A stretch of DNA of 64,000 nt, taken from contig NC_134141.1 of the NCBI RefSeq assembly GCF_033958435.1, positions 98,869,001 through 98,933,000 on the forward strand. Direction: 5' to 3'. This document shows positions 11,719 through 24,352 of the stretch, in pieces. The notes beneath the pieces are model-generated. The model had not been told where the DNA came from and made no database searches. It was given only the letters and a program-made list of their open reading frames with translations. The stretch is from Carettochelys insculpta (Eukaryota > Chordata > Testudines > Carettochelyidae). The position numbers were made by a program, and so were the translations under genes. The stretch's first letter is position 1. The number at the start of each line of letters is the position of its first letter.

Positions 11719-12400
11719 GGCTACGTCTACACGTGCACGCTACATCGAGATAGCTTATTTCGATGAATAACGTCTACACGTCCTCCAGGGCTGGCAACGT
11801 CGACGTTCAACTTCGACGTTGGGCAGCACCACATCGAAATAGGCGCTGCGAGGGAACGTCTACATGCCAAAGCAGCACACATCGAAATAAGGGTGCCAGG
11901 AACAGCTGCAGACAGGGTCACAGGGCGGACTCAACAGCAAGCTGCTCCCTTAAAGGGCCCCTCCCAGACACAGTTGCACTACACAACACAAGATCCACAG
12001 AGCCCACAACTGGTTGCAGACCCTGTGCATGCAGCATGGATCCCCAGCTGCCGCAGCAACAGCCAGAAGCCCTGGGCTAAGGGCTGCTGCACACGGTGAC
12101 CATAGAACCCCACAGGGGCTGGAGAGAGAGAGTCTCTCAACCCCTCAGCTGATGGCTGCCATGGCGGACCCCGCTATTTCGATGTTGCGGGACGCTGATC
12201 ATCTACACGTGCCCTACTTCGACGTTCAACTTCAAAGTAGGGCGCTATTCCCATCCCTTCATGGGGTTAGCGACTTCGACGTCTCGCCGCCTAATGTCGA
12301 TTTCAACTTCGAAATAGCACCCAACACATGTAGCCGTGACGGGTGCTATTTCGAAGTTGGTGCCGCTAGTTCGAAGTAGCATGCACATGTAGACGCGGCC
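11719..12400. mobile_element. Harbinger copy D: non-autonomous internal-deletion derivative of the copy A family
   Basis: Terminal inverted repeats GGCTACGTCTACACGTGC and (reverse complement of the right end) GGCCGCGTCTACATGTGC are flanked by CAC on both sides (11716-11718, 12401-12403), a 3-bp target duplication. The left half matches copy A from its end to just past the transposase ATG (CATGGATCCCCAG). It then jumps into copy A's right end at AAGGGCTGCTGCACACGG and follows it to the terminus (CCTCAGCTGATGGCTGCC and onward). Almost the whole coding interior, about 3.3 kb relative to copy A, is missing. It could be moved only in trans. Confidence 0.88.
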
Positions 12401-12403
12401 CAC

Positions 12404-14879
12404 ACGTCATATTTGTCCATAAGGCAAATCCTCAACCTAGCATCCAGTACAAGTAGCTAGGTTGGACCATGGATAGAAAAAGTCCACAGTTCAGCTGTGA
12501 ACCTTATCCATATGAGTTATGTCAGCCCATTTGCTGAAGCAACCATCCGCTTTCCTCGTTTGTGTGGATCCTAGCATCCCAGTTTGTGTGGAGGAAAAAG
12601 AGATCATTCACATCAGTCACGTCATTCAAATCTGCCAACTTCTTCCCTTCCCTGCCTCCATCCCATCTTCTGTACACTATGGCACAGCAAAGAGCTGGCC
12701 TATATAGCATTCAGGTGTGCCTCTTTGAATTGAACCATCCTCTGTTTGCAGTAGTACTGTGTTAGCTCCACGGTTTGGGGGTCCTCTGGAGCTCTGGAGG
12801 AGAGGGCTGTATTTCCACAGAAGCACTACTAGTTTGTGCATATAAGTGTGGACTTCGCATGCACAAGGTTTGGTAAGGTTTGAAATTTAGCCCAGTGGCA
12901 GTAGTCACATGATTCATCTTTCCTGGTAGTCCAGCCTTCAAGTTGGGCATTCTGGCAAAAGATACTACAGAACCAGCAAATCCTCCCAGGGTGGAAGGGC
13001 ATTAGGAATACTGCTACTAATCCCGGAGGGCATTAAACAAGCAGAGAGCCTTGTGAGAGTTACAGAAAGCCCTTCTACAGATAAGTGAATTCTTATTTCT
13101 ATCCTAAATAGATCTTGAAGCCAAAGTGCCCTACTCACATGCATAAGATGAAGCACATATTCAAATGCTTTGCTGGCTCAAAGCCAGAGTGCTTCACACT
13201 TAACAGAATTGTGCCTGTGATAAGGATAAACTGATAAGCAAAAATTCTAGGATGGAGATCCATGTAAATCTGTGCCATCTTCTGTGCTAATTATTCTGAC
13301 TCATAATAGCTTTTAAGGCAAATATTTGCCTAGCACTTATTTATAGGCTTTTACATATTTTTTCTAATACATTTCACTGGTATCTAGATGGTAGTTTAGA
13401 GATTGTTATAGTGAACTGTCCAGTCAACTATAAGCAATTAGAGCTGAATCCAAACACCATCACTGCACCAGTGGCTTGTCACATTTTTTTAAGAGTTTTC
13501 GAGTTTAGCTAGCCCCATGCAATCAAAAATTATAAGTTAGCCGCGCCATCCTCCAACATCATGAGACTGGCTTAAAATCATTAGATATCGTAATTAATAA
13601 AGGTGGGGCTCTTTTTATTTGCTTTCTTGGTCTCAGATCAAGTTTTAAAGCTTTTCTCCAACACAATGAAGTTTAAAAATATACTTTTATTTTTAACTGA
13701 GATCCTCTTGCAGTCTTTCAATTCCAGCAGCATAGGCTTACTGGAAAAAACAAAAACAAATATCACAAGGCTCATGATATAATAATTAGAGTTAGCACCA
13801 CTGTGTTGCTAAGTTTGACTGGACTTTCGATATTGGTATCATTTTCTATAATAAAAGCCACCTAAATGAATTAAAGACTGTAATTATGACTTTTTATGAA
13901 AATGTAAGAAGTAGACAATGGCCATAGAAATATTGTAAAAATAAGTTCCTTGTAGTTCACCTTTAATGCTGTTTATTTGAGGAAGTATGGGCTGAGTTAT
14001 AGTCACTATCTCCATTCATAGGGTTATATGGAGGAGGAACGGTACTGGACCAATATATAAACCATGTGGTAGAATTGTATTTCACTTAGCTTAATTAAAA
14101 ATACCAACAGTCTAATGACTCTACTGTAAAACTACAAATAAAGAGATGAAAGTCATAAAAGGATTTACATGTTTTGTTTCTTGTAATTAGGCTGATTAAA
14201 GACTTTATTTAAGGCACAGATCAGACAAGTTTTGCACTCTCTTTCAGGTGCAATATATACTTGTTTGTATTTATGAGAGACTTTGAACCTGAACATACTA
14301 AATACCACAAGTGATCAGGAATTCAAGATTTGAAACACAGGACCGCCAACTCAAAGGGTTTGGGGGTTGGGAGGTACAAGAAGGATCTTTTATTTTTCTT
14401 TGCACAGGCTCTTGCATGTCTTTAGCTTCTAGTATAAAAACACAAAAACATAAGAACTAAGAAAACGGGGCTTTGAGCACCTGGAAAGTTAAAATGTAGC
14501 TTGGGGAAATTTCTACTGAATAGACTAGTAATAATAAACATGCAGTATAGCTACAGATGGTTAAAATACAGAGGGGTTAAGACACAGAAGCATGCTATCG
14601 TATTTTAATGTTGTACTTTACCTTACCTAATAAATTCCCAAAAGGATAATCAAATGGCAATATGTCATTTGTCTGTTTTCCTCTATACTTCTCTCTGGGC
14701 ACTCAAGGCAACTTTTTAATTTAGTTATTATTTTCCTTCTTCCCTTTGTCCTCATTCATTTCCTTCTCACCTCCCTTCCTTCTCTTATTCTCTTCTTTCT
14801 TGCCTTCATCTCCTTTTCGTCCTTTTCTTTGTTATTTGTAGTTACAGCTGTTGAAAAATGAAGAAATGAGCATTACCCT
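12404..14879. other. Unannotated intergenic DNA
   Basis: Nothing recognisable. A pyrimidine-rich tract lies at about 14725-14835. Confidence 0.5.
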
Positions 14880-15740
14880 TAGTTCTGGAGGCAGTGAAAT
14901 TTGCAGTAGTTCTTATCTCCTCTAGTAATGAGTTCCAAAACCTTGGCCCTGATGCCACGAAAGACCTGTCTCCCATTCTCACAAGCTTCACTCCTGAGGT
15001 TGACAGCTTCATAGTTCCTGAGGAACCAAGCTGTCAAGGGAGGCCATCACAACAAACAGCGAGCCTCTTTGAGGTATCTCAGGCCAATTCCATGGAGGGT
15101 CTTAAAGATTAACACTGAAGCCTTGACTCTGACCTGGTACACTGTGGGTAATAGTATGGTAAACTGGAGTCCCATGTGATATGCTCTCAGCATCTGGCAT
15201 TGCTGAGTGGGACAACTGCACCATTCTGAACTGAAGAATTTTAATGAAGTACTAAAGTGCTATTAGCTATGCACGAAGAATCACAATTGTGTAGGGGGAA
15301 GGTCAAAAAGCCTGTTTGGCACTGATTCTTCAGTTCCAGAATGCCCCAAGTTCCCATTGACTGCAACTGATTTTATAATTCTCACTGGATTCAATACAGT
15401 GAGGGCTTGGGATGCACAAAGACTGTAGGACTGACATCTTTGTTCTACATGTTTTCACCACCTTGAAGAACATGTAGATATAGGTCCTGAACTAGAAGCC
15501 AAGATCCAAATCTTTCAGGTTCATTAGTTTAAAACAAATACCTTAAACTTCCCATGTAAAACGACTGATAACCAGAGCAAATAATGAAGCAGATATTTAC
15601 TATTCTGCCTTCTCGAAACACTGATTGTGCAGCTCTTCACAGCTCTGTACATGTTGGCATATGTAGAATCCATTATAATAATCTAACCTCAAGGAGACAG
15701 AGGTATGAATGAGCAGGCCAAGGTCTGCATCTGAAATTAT
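14880..15740. repeat. Ancient amniote interspersed repeat (LINE-like or unclassified), degenerate
   Basis: Ordered blocks match a repeat type familiar from reptile genomes: GAGTTCCAAAACCTTGGCCC, then CACGAAAGACCTGTCTCCCA, GGTATCTCAGGCCAATTCC, GGAGGGTCTTAAAGATTAA and CATTATAATAATCTAACCTC near the end. The middle is expanded and diverged. Class is uncertain. A 72-codon open frame over the first part is not a gene. Confidence 0.45.
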
Positions 15741-17656
15741 GGATGCAATTTTTGTACCAAACTGAAATGATGAAATGTAGTTTTGGCAACCCCCTAAAAC
15801 TCATATATTCAAAAACATTTAGGAGCCAATAATCTTCCAGGTAGCAAAGCTTCATACCAGACAGTGCAAATACCCTCTCATCTGGAGGTACCTCAATCCT
15901 TAACTTTGGTGGGGATTTTTTCTATCTGTGTTTCTTCCTCCTCTAAGTATAAAAGCTGTGTTATCCTTGTTGAGCCCTAGCCAACCAATCTCCTGCTCAA
16001 TAATCTTGCCTACAAAAAAAAAAAAAACTCCAGGCAAATACACAAAACCAAAATACAGATTTCTGTGAATCTCTGATAAGTGAGAAAACTGAGTTTCACC
16101 AAATGCAATATATATTCCTAACCCTTGGTGTTCAGCACAGTTTCTTAGTCATTAATGCCATTGTTCATTTTGATTTTGCTTAAGTCAGTAGGGTTTCGCC
16201 TGTGATTTCAATGAGACCAGACCACTAATTTGTTCTTTTTTACTTATGAATTGTTTATGGAAGTTAAACCTATAAAAATCTGACAGACAGACTAAAAGAA
16301 TTACTCTTGATTTACAGTCTTGCCTTTTTCATATGACTGTTGTTTTCTACAAAATAAAATATATAGTATTTTAATCAAATCTTTTATTTTATTTTAAATT
16401 CTTTTCCTGAGAAAGAATAATAAAACCAAGCAAGTGCACTATGTGATGGAGAACTGTAAGGGTGTAGACCTCTGTCATGAGAGTTTTTAAATGTCAGTTA
16501 TTTGAACTAGTTTTCACTAGTCTGACTCAATTCATAAAATGTTACATACTCTTTAGGTTGATATTTTGCAGACTTTATTCATAAAAGCGAGACTGCTTCC
16601 AACACGAGTTGTTCTTGCCTGCTGTTCTTTCATTCAGCAAAGCATTTGCCTTTTTTTATTTTCATTGCTCATTGAAGGAGTTTTCCTATAAAAAGTAAAA
16701 AAAAAAACCACCAGCTTTAAAAGAGGAGCGTAAGTTAAAGGTATCCACTTAAGTAGGATTTAATGTGACTATGGATAGTGTAATAATGTGACCAGTAAAA
16801 ATGTTTAGTATGATACTTACAGTAATATAAAAAAACTTTGCACCACTTCAGACAATAGATATGCTATTTATAAACTATAAATCACTTGCTTATAGAAATA
16901 TGCCCAGCCAACTGATATAAAATGTTGATTGTTAAATTTTATGGACCAGATTCAGCTCTCAGTTACACCTGTGTAAATCCAGAGTAACTCCATTGATGTC
17001 CAAAGCTCTAGGTTTATAACAGTAGAACAGAAAACAGAATCTGGCCTTACATATTTTAAGGTAATATTTTCAGGTACATATTTTTTTTCTGTTCATGCTG
17101 CTTAACATAAAAAAAAAACAAGGAGAAAACCCAGTTCTTCGTAGATTGTCTCTTCTGTGTGTGTATGTGTGTGTGCACACGTGTGTGTGTAAGCACACTC
17201 TTATCCTTCACAAATGCAAATGCATTTTATGTATATGACAGAAATATACATTGTCAATGGGGGGAGCAAACCTGACAGTTCGTTGTCTGCTACAGTATGG
17301 GACACTTCAGATACTGTTTTGTTGCTACTCTGAGAAAGATGTAAAATGGAGTCTGCCACTATATTTTTGATGAAAAAAATATATTGTTGCTTTAATATTT
17401 TGACAAAATTTTCTTCAGATTTGACAAACAAGAAATATCCTTGTACAAATATATTTGTATTATAACGTATCTGGCCACTTCCATAGATCCCAAAAGTCTC
17501 TAGCACTGGTCTGTTTTGTTTCTCTTTTCCATGTATTGAACAAAAGATACCTACGGAACACATGTTTTTCTATTATATCTGATCTTCTAGAAATAATCTG
17601 AAGCCATTTTCCTGAATGCTAGCCTGTTTGGACTATACATTCATTTATGCACAAAC
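15741..17656. other. Unannotated intergenic DNA with simple repeats
   Basis: It holds an A-run at about 16013-16026, a (TG)n-type tract at about 17155-17192, and an old repeat-like block at about 16945-17045 (ACCAGATTCAGCTCTCAGTT ... TAAATCCAGAGTAACTCCAT) of a type common in sauropsids. No gene seen. Confidence 0.5.
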
Positions 17657-17670
17657 TCTGGAATAAAATG

Positions 17671-18006
17671 TATCGGAGGGGTAGTCTGTATCCACAAAAA
17701 CAAGAAGTCCTGTGGCGTTTTATAGACTAACATGTTTTGGAGCATAAGCATTCATGGGCATGCATCTGAGAAAGTGGGTCTCTGCCCATGAAAGCTTATG
17801 CTCCAAAGAATCTTGCATGATGAATAGTAGCAGAGAGGTAGCCATGTTAGTCTGTACCTTAACAAAACAAAAAAGCAGCCGTGTAGCACTTTAAAGACAA
17901 ACAAACTAATAAATTATTTTGTTAGCTTTTAAAGTTGTATATGACTGCTTTTTTTTTCAAAAAATCTGTTAGTCTAAAAAGTGCCATGGGACTTCCCATT
18001 GTTCTT
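17671..18006. mobile_element. Foldback PLE 3' end (subfamily 3) with 14-bp target duplication, split by a nested PLE
   Basis: Direct repeats TCTGGAATAAAATG lie at 17657-17670 and 18007-18020. Between them, the minus-strand arm starts with the terminal sequence GGAGGGGTAGTCTGTATCC. It continues through GTCCTGTGGCGTTTTATAGA to GGAGCATAAGCATTCATGGG. The plus-strand arm returns via GCCCATGAAAGCTTATGCTC and, beyond a nested insert, CTGTTAGTCTAAAAAGTGCC to CTTCCCATTG. The plus arm stops short of the terminal piece that the minus arm carries. No coding sequence remains. Confidence 0.8.
17816..17957. mobile_element. Nested foldback PLE 3' end (subfamily 2/3 type)
   Basis: This short insertion inside the preceding element is flanked by CAAAGAATCTTG (17804-17815) and CAAAAAATCTG (17958-17968), a diverged 11-12 bp target duplication. 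The minus arm reads AGAGAGGTAGCCATGTTAGT, then AAAGCAGCCGTGTAGCACTT. The plus arm is its imperfect reverse complement (GTTAGCTTTTAAAGTTGTAT ... GACTGCTTTTT). Again only the left, minus arm carries the terminal extension. Confidence 0.65.
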
Positions 18007-18046
18007 TCTGGAATAAAATGGTTCTTAGACGTACAGGAATATCATT

Positions 18047-18262
18047 GGCTGTGACTACACTACAAAAATAACTTCGAAGTTGCTTACTTTGCAGTACAGC
18101 TTCAAAGTAAGGAACTTTGAAGTTGAGCATCTACACACATCCTACTTTGAAGCTAAAGTAGGGCACTACTCCATTCCTGGGAACAGAGTAAGGACTTGGA
18201 AGTTGTGCTCCCTTCTTCGAAGTTAACTTTGAAGTAAAGGAAAAATGTGTGTAGACCCATTT
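18047..18262. mobile_element. MITE with GGCTGTGACTACACTA end
   Basis: The left end is GGCTGTGACTACACTAC and the right end is close to TGTGTGTAGACCCATT. The body is rich in TTCGAAGTT / AACTTTGAAG words arranged as inverted repeats, as in the subterminal parts of Harbinger copies A and D. Target duplication not resolved. Confidence 0.6.
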
Positions 18263-19784
18263 TGTTTAGCTGTATTACTTTCAGTCTAAAGGTTTTATTC
18301 CTGCAGCAACCTAAGTAATGTACCTAATTTAAGCAACCCACAAGAAAACTTTCCACTGAGAGCTAGTTTCAGTCAAGGGAGTTATTTTTAAGCATGGAAG
18401 GCAGGTGAAGGAGAAGAGCCCAGTACTCTTCATTTTACATAAGATGTCCTTTTCTTTTATCTAGACTCCATGTGTGAGTAAAGCAAAAAGGATTCATCAT
18501 TAAACACTATAAATTGCTACAGAAACCTAGCTAAGACACTTGGCTAGTAAAGGGTACCCAAGACACCACGTGAATTTTTATTGCAGTACTTGTTCTTCCT
18601 CGGCCCTCCTGATGCTGTTGTTTGTCACCTATAAATTGTGTCATATCTTAAATTAGGCCACAATCCTGCAATGAACTTCCCCTGGGCAGTTCCTTGCAGG
18701 ATCAGGATTGCAAAATCTAGGGACAGGGTCCTAGGGATGAATCATGGCTTTGCTGCAGTCAAGGAAAATTTTGCAATTGTCATAAATTAAATCAGGATTT
18801 CACCTTTTTTTATTTTCTGTTTCTGGGAAGTTCCTGAGTTCTGTAAACATAATTGCAGGACTTGTCCAAAATAGAGATGCCTATTTTTGTGGTTAATGTT
18901 TTTTTTAATAAAATAATTCAGCTGAGGAATTTTTATAGCTACTTTCCATAAGAAATTCCAGTGATGGCTGTAATGTATTATTGTCTTTTTGGTAGGAGTG
19001 CACATGTTTGTTGCATATTTTTTTTACACTGAGACTAATGTTTGATGTTTTTAATTTCATGGCCTATCCAAATATTATGCAGGCTTCCCAAAACACCTCT
19101 GCAGCTGTATCTTGGTCATGACCAGCAACACCTAAGTAAATTCAGAGCTCTATCTTCTCAGAGCGGAAACCGCAGATTGTGCCAGATTGTGCAGTTGTTT
19201 TGTGAAACAAATATCCACAGGGGAGCAAGCTGAGAGAGTGAAAATCATATCACTTAGGAACTATGTCAACCTTGAGACTTGACAGTGAGTTAACACTGTA
19301 TTTTACCCTAATCTTCCCTGTTTTTAAATACATTTTATTACTATCAGTATTTGTTCAAATTATCTTTGTGGAGGTATTGCTGAGTTATGCCAAATTGTAT
19401 CATAAAGTCAATCTGGAAAATATATTTAATTTTTTAGGAATTTTTCTAAATATCTTTTTAAATTATATTTTTGCAAAAGACACTAACCCTGCAAAGATTT
19501 ATGCACTTGCTTAACGTTAAGTAAAATGAAGTCATTGGGACTATTCAGGTGGATAAAGTTAAACAGGTGCATAAATCCTTGCAAATCAGGTGTTAATGTA
19601 ATCTAAGGTTTGGTACTGTACACGAATGAGTACTCCTTAATCCTCACAGTAGTCCCAATTTTGAGGGAGTGTACATGTTAGCATGCTGTAAGGTCTCAGT
19701 TGTACACAGAATTATTTAGGGATTAACTTTTTCCCTTATAAACAGGATAATACGCTCATGCCCAAAATTAAACATATTCCTAAC
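18263..19784. other. Unannotated intergenic DNA
   Basis: No gene. Old palindromic repeat-like words occur at about 18655-18720 (ATCCTGCAATGAACTTCCCC ... TTGCAGGATCAGGATTG) and 19485-19590 (CCCTGCAAAGATTTATGCAC). Confidence 0.45.
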
Positions 19785-19878
19785 TTAACAAGAAAACAAG
19801 CAGTCCTGTAGCACCTTAAAGACTAACAATTTATTTATGTAAAGACGAACAATTTTATTTATTAGATAATGAAATGAA
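19785..19878 (-). repeat. PLE 3' UTR fragment with a short internal tandem duplication
   Basis: CAAGCAGTCCTGTAGCACCT followed by TAAAGACTAACAATTTATTT is the minus-strand PLE 3' UTR signature. It is followed at once by a second, diverged copy of TAAAGACGAACAATTTTATT. No target duplication seen. Confidence 0.6.
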
Positions 19879-20122
19879 AAATGTAAAAGATCAGAAACCA
19901 AGTGAGCAAATAGTTATTATTTGCAAAATAATATTTTGCAAATAGCAAAAATTTGTACGTTAACAAATATTTTCAGGGTTGTGCTGTGCTGAAAAAAATG
20001 AAAATTTGGTTACTTAAATTACAACCTTGGGGCTGATGGATGGAATATAATATCTGATAAATGTAAATTAAATAATGTGACAGTTCACAGGTACCATATT
20101 TTATGATAACATATTTTAAAAT

Positions 20123-21421
20123 AGCAACGATGGGTCCTGTGGCACCTTATAGACTAACAAAAGTTTTGAGCATGAGCTTTCGTGAGCACAGACTCACTTC
20201 ATCAGATGCTGGTCTTGGAAATCTGCAAGGCCAGGTATAAATAAGCCAGAGCAAGGGTGGGCATAACAAGGTTAGCTCAGTCAGCAAGGGTGAGGTTTAC
20301 TACCAGCAGTTGATCTGGAGGTGTGAACACCAAGAGAGGGGAAGCTGCTTTTGTATTTAGCCAGCCATTCACAGTCTTTGTTTAAGCCTGAGCTGAGGGC
20401 ATCGAATTTGCAGATGAATTGTAGCTCAGAAACTTCTCTTTGGAGTCTGGTCCTGAAATTTTTTTCCTGTAGGATAGTTACTTTTAAGTCTGCTACTGTG
20501 TGGCCTGGGAGATTGAAGTGCTCTCCTATGGGTTTTTGTATATTGCCATTTCTGATATCTGATTTGTGTGTGTTTATTCTTTTACGTAAAGACTGTCCAG
20601 TTTGTCTGATGTATATAGCAGAGGGGCATTGCTGACACATGATGGCATAAATTATATTGGTAGATGTGCAGCTGAATGAACCCACGATGGTGTGGCTAAT
20701 CTGGTTAAGTCCTGTAATGGTGTTGCTGGTGTAGATATTTGGGCAGAGCTGGCAACAAGGTTTGTTGCATGGATGGGTCCCTGAGTTAGAGTGACTGTGG
20801 TGCGGTGTATAGTTGCTGGTTGGGATTTGCTTCAGGTTGGCAGGTTGTCTGTGGGCAAGGACTGGTCTGCCTCCCAAGGCCTGTGAAAGTGTGGGATCAT
20901 TGTCCAGGATGGGTTGTAAATCCCTGATGATGCGCTGTACAGGTTTTAGCTGAGGACTGTAGGTGATGGCTAGTGGTGTTCTGTTGGTTTCTCTCTTGGG
21001 CTTGTCCTGTAGTAAGAGACTTCATGGCACACGTCTGGCTCTGTTGATCTGTTTTTTCACTTCCTCAGGTGGGTATTGCTGTTTCAAGTATGCTTGGTAG
21101 AGATCCTGTAGGTGTTTGTCTCTGTCGGAGGGGTTGGAGCAAATGCAGTTATATCTTAGTGCTTGGCTGTAGACAAGCTGTTCACACCTCCAGATCAACT
21201 GCTGGTAGTAAGCCTCACCCTTGCTGAATGAGCTAACCTTGTTATCCCCACCATTGCTCTGGCTTATTTATACCTGGCCCTGCAGATTTCCAAGACCAGC
21301 ATCTGATGAAGTGAGTCTGTGCTCACGAAAGCTCATGCTCAAAACTTTTCTGTTAGTCTATAAGGTGCCACAGGACCCTTTGTTGCTGTTACAGATCCAG
21401 ACTAACACGGCTACCCCTCCA
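20123..21421 (-). mobile_element. PLE subfamily 1 insertion, 12-bp target duplication, inverted 3' UTR at both ends
   Basis: ATATTTTAAAAT occurs directly on both sides (20111-20122 and 21422-21433), so the whole structure entered as one unit. Bases 20123-20329 are the 3' UTR of a minus-strand PLE. Bases 20330-21178 hold its truncated coding part. Bases 21179-21387 are the same 3' UTR again, inverted (plus orientation). Beyond the point where the arms stop matching, the right arm continues 34 nt to the terminus (21388-21421, ending ACGGCTACCCCTCCA); the left arm has no such extension. The arms are about 207 and 209 bp with few differences. Confidence 0.9.
20281..21178 (-). pseudogene. PLE linker plus GIY-YIG endonuclease, 5'-truncated, one in-frame stop
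   Basis: On the minus strand the frame encodes PQLKPVQRIIRDLQPILD, a Cys-rich motif (CNKPCCQLCPN) and the nuclease (IIYAIMCQQ, then YIRQTGQSLRKRI, GEHFNLPGH). It reads through GLNKDCEWLAKYKSSFP to the stop. An in-frame TGA lies at 21022-21024, where the 5' copy in this window has CGA: C-to-T decay at a CpG. The nuclease signature is also altered: YIG, as in the copy at 1015-1023, has become YIR. RT core absent. Confidence 0.85.
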
Positions 21422-21433
21422 ATATTTTAAAAT

Positions 21434-24338
21434 GTGGGTTAAGCCTTATTAAGTTAAGAAGTGCATCTTAGTTTTATGTTCTATGCATTTTCTTTCAGAA
21501 TACAATTAATCCTAAATTACAACAAAACAAAGCAAAGCTGTGATAAAAATACATTGCTTTAAAATATTGCTTAAAATGGAACTATTTATTTTATCAAATA
21601 TGGAAACTGAATAAAGACTACTATGAGTAGGTGTGAATGAATCTTTAACAGGAAGGGGATTAAGAAGTTAACTCGAAATAACAATAGAGCTGAAGTGAAA
21701 GAGGCATGTTCTTTTTCATGTGTATTGTCCAAGTCAGAAGGCTTGTCATTCTATGAAATAGATGTACTTTGACTCATGAATGGCAATGAATAGCCTACTC
21801 TTAGCTTCTCCTACAGGCTGAGTTCTGCAGTCGGATGCTGACACATCCCTGCTGTACTATGGAATGGTTCACTAACACAGGCCAATAATACTAGCACCAG
21901 ACAATAACAAATTCTTTATGTGGCATGAAAAGTTTTAATTTCTAAGTTAGCTAATATAGTACTGTATTTCAACCATACTCTGATTGACTATATTTCAGAC
22001 AAAATTATTATATTAATTAATTAGATTGGGGCCAGACTCTGCCACCCAGATACAGTACTGCCCAAGCAGCCCAGCTGACTGCTGCAGACTGGGAATATTC
22101 TCAGAGTTTCATGCTTGTTTTTTTGTTTTTTTTGCTTTGACCTACATCAATTGCTTATTGTCACATAATCTATATTAACTTAATATCTATTTCTGTTCTG
22201 TAATTAAAGTGTCCACATGCCTAACTACATCAGAATAACTAAGAAACTGATGACGCACAAAAAGTACCAAGTTTAACTTTTATGCTGTTAGTTAAACTCC
22301 TTTCACAATGGTTGTGGGACACTCTTAAGTTGTTCTAAAATTATTACTATCTGTTTAGCTTGCGCCTATAAAATTAATGACAAAATCTAAACTAATAGAA
22401 GACAATTTTAAACTAGCACAAGTGTTCACGCAAAAAGTTGCAGCAGTTTGACTAAATTTGTATAAAATCACACCCCATGCAAGTTTGTGTATAGGCAAGG
22501 CATAAATTAGCTTTAAGAATCAGATTCAGTTAAACTGCTGCAACTTTGTGTGTAGGACAGATCTTAGAAACAAAAGTCATATAATATTTTCCTGTCCCTA
22601 ACTGCATAAATAGAGATCTTACACTCAGGATTCCTCAGAAAATATTCATAAACAGTATGCACTTTGAAAGTCCTTTTTCTATGATTTTTCCTGGAGTGCA
22701 TGTATGTGCCAGAATCCCTGGAGAACATAAGGGGAATGCAAACTACTACAGATGACTCGAATTTTTTTGCAAAAAGTATTTGGATTTGAAAATGCCAATT
22801 TGTCAAAGCTAAAACTTCTCACAGGAATAATTAATTCTGAAGAATTTTTTTGTTAAAAACAATGAGAAAAAATCTGAAATTGCATCATTCCATTTTGGCA
22901 TATTTGATATGAAAATTTATTTTGCTGATTCAGCAATTTTAGTTCAGAAATGTAAAATATTTATAGTAGAAAATGGTCAAAATAGGAACAAAATAGGAAT
23001 AAATGTATTGAAATTAAATGGAACATTTGAAAAAAGCTAACTCATTATGTATTTATTTTTGGTTTGTAGACATTTGAGATTTCAACTTTTTAACATAGTT
23101 TTAGATAGGAAATATTTTAGAAACTTCAAAAGAAGGTGAAAAAGGGAAATTGTTTGTTTTCTGTTCAGCTTTACAAGCTTCAGAACTTCAGCAGGAATCT
23201 GCCAAAGTGAAAAATGAGGAATAGATTAGAAAACTTTTATTCTCAGTTAAGATCACTGTACTCCATGTCTAGTTTCACAGGGACTACTTGTGAAGTGATG
23301 TTCTAGTCTGAGTAAGATCTCAGCATTTAGCTCGGTATGTTTAAGTTATTGTAAGTGAAGAATGGCTTCTTTTTTCTACCTATCTGAAGTCAGTGAGATC
23401 AGTTTACAGCAAACCTGTAAGGAGAAACAACACAATGTTTTCACAAACCACTCAGGCCTAGCCATAGGTTTCTCTATGGAAGGAGTGGCTTGACATGAGT
23501 TTCTTAAATCCACAACATTGATTCTTTTGAAATTGAGTACAGCTATCTCAATTATGGGTTCAAATGATTAATTAAATCTAATGACCCTGGGTCGTTATCT
23601 GTAGTGTCTTTTGTAACCATTCAATTTGTCTCAAACTACACACCTAAAATAAATTACTGTTTTAATATATCTGCATATTTATCTGTTTTACAATGAGAAT
23701 AATGACATTTGAAACATCCTTAACATGCCTATTAGAAACCTAATATGGGTTCCACAGAATAGAGGAGTTTCTGGGACAAACAAGTTGTACTTGACAGCTT
23801 GGATGTATGCAAAAGCTGTCACAAATTATCCATTTCAAAAGGAAACCTGGGCAGATCTTAACTGCATTTCCAGAAATGGAACAAAGCAATAGTTTATGGT
23901 TAAAAAATGGATGTGAGCCAACAGTCAGTACCCTAAAAGTAGGATCTGCCTAATAAACCCCCAACTTCCAAACTGATGTTTCAAGATAATGGACTAGTAA
24001 AAATAAATATACATTTAGTTGTAAGTTTTTAAGCCATTAATAATGAAGTGGATGCTCTTTTTTGCTGAATTCCATGCAATATTGCAGTAGTAGTGTTGGC
24101 TGGAGTGTAGAGTATAGCGAGCGCTCAACCGGACAACTGCAAAAAATTTTCTTCAGTGACAGAATAGTCTCTCATTTCTATACAGCTGTAAGAGCTCACG
24201 GTAAAGCCTTCGAAGGGGCACATGTATGTGCTTTTTTATTAATGCAAAATGCTCAGAAACTGTTGAAAAGGAGACTTAGCCCATAAGAAATCTTAATTTA
24301 ACTCCCCCCGACCCCTCTTCAATTAGGGCATGTGTAAC
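21434..24338. other. Unannotated AT-rich intergenic DNA
   Basis: No gene seen. It contains an old repeat-like word at about 22027-22055 (GGGGCCAGACTCTGCCACCC) and the short inverted repeat at 22432-22547. Confidence 0.5.
22432..22547. repeat. Short inverted repeat, possibly a relict MITE
   Basis: AGTTGCAGCAGTTT near 22437-22450 is the exact reverse complement of AAACTGCTGCAACT near 22532-22545, with about 80 bases between. The similarity fades outside the arms. Confidence 0.45.
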
Positions 24339-24352
24339 ATTTACTTTAAACA

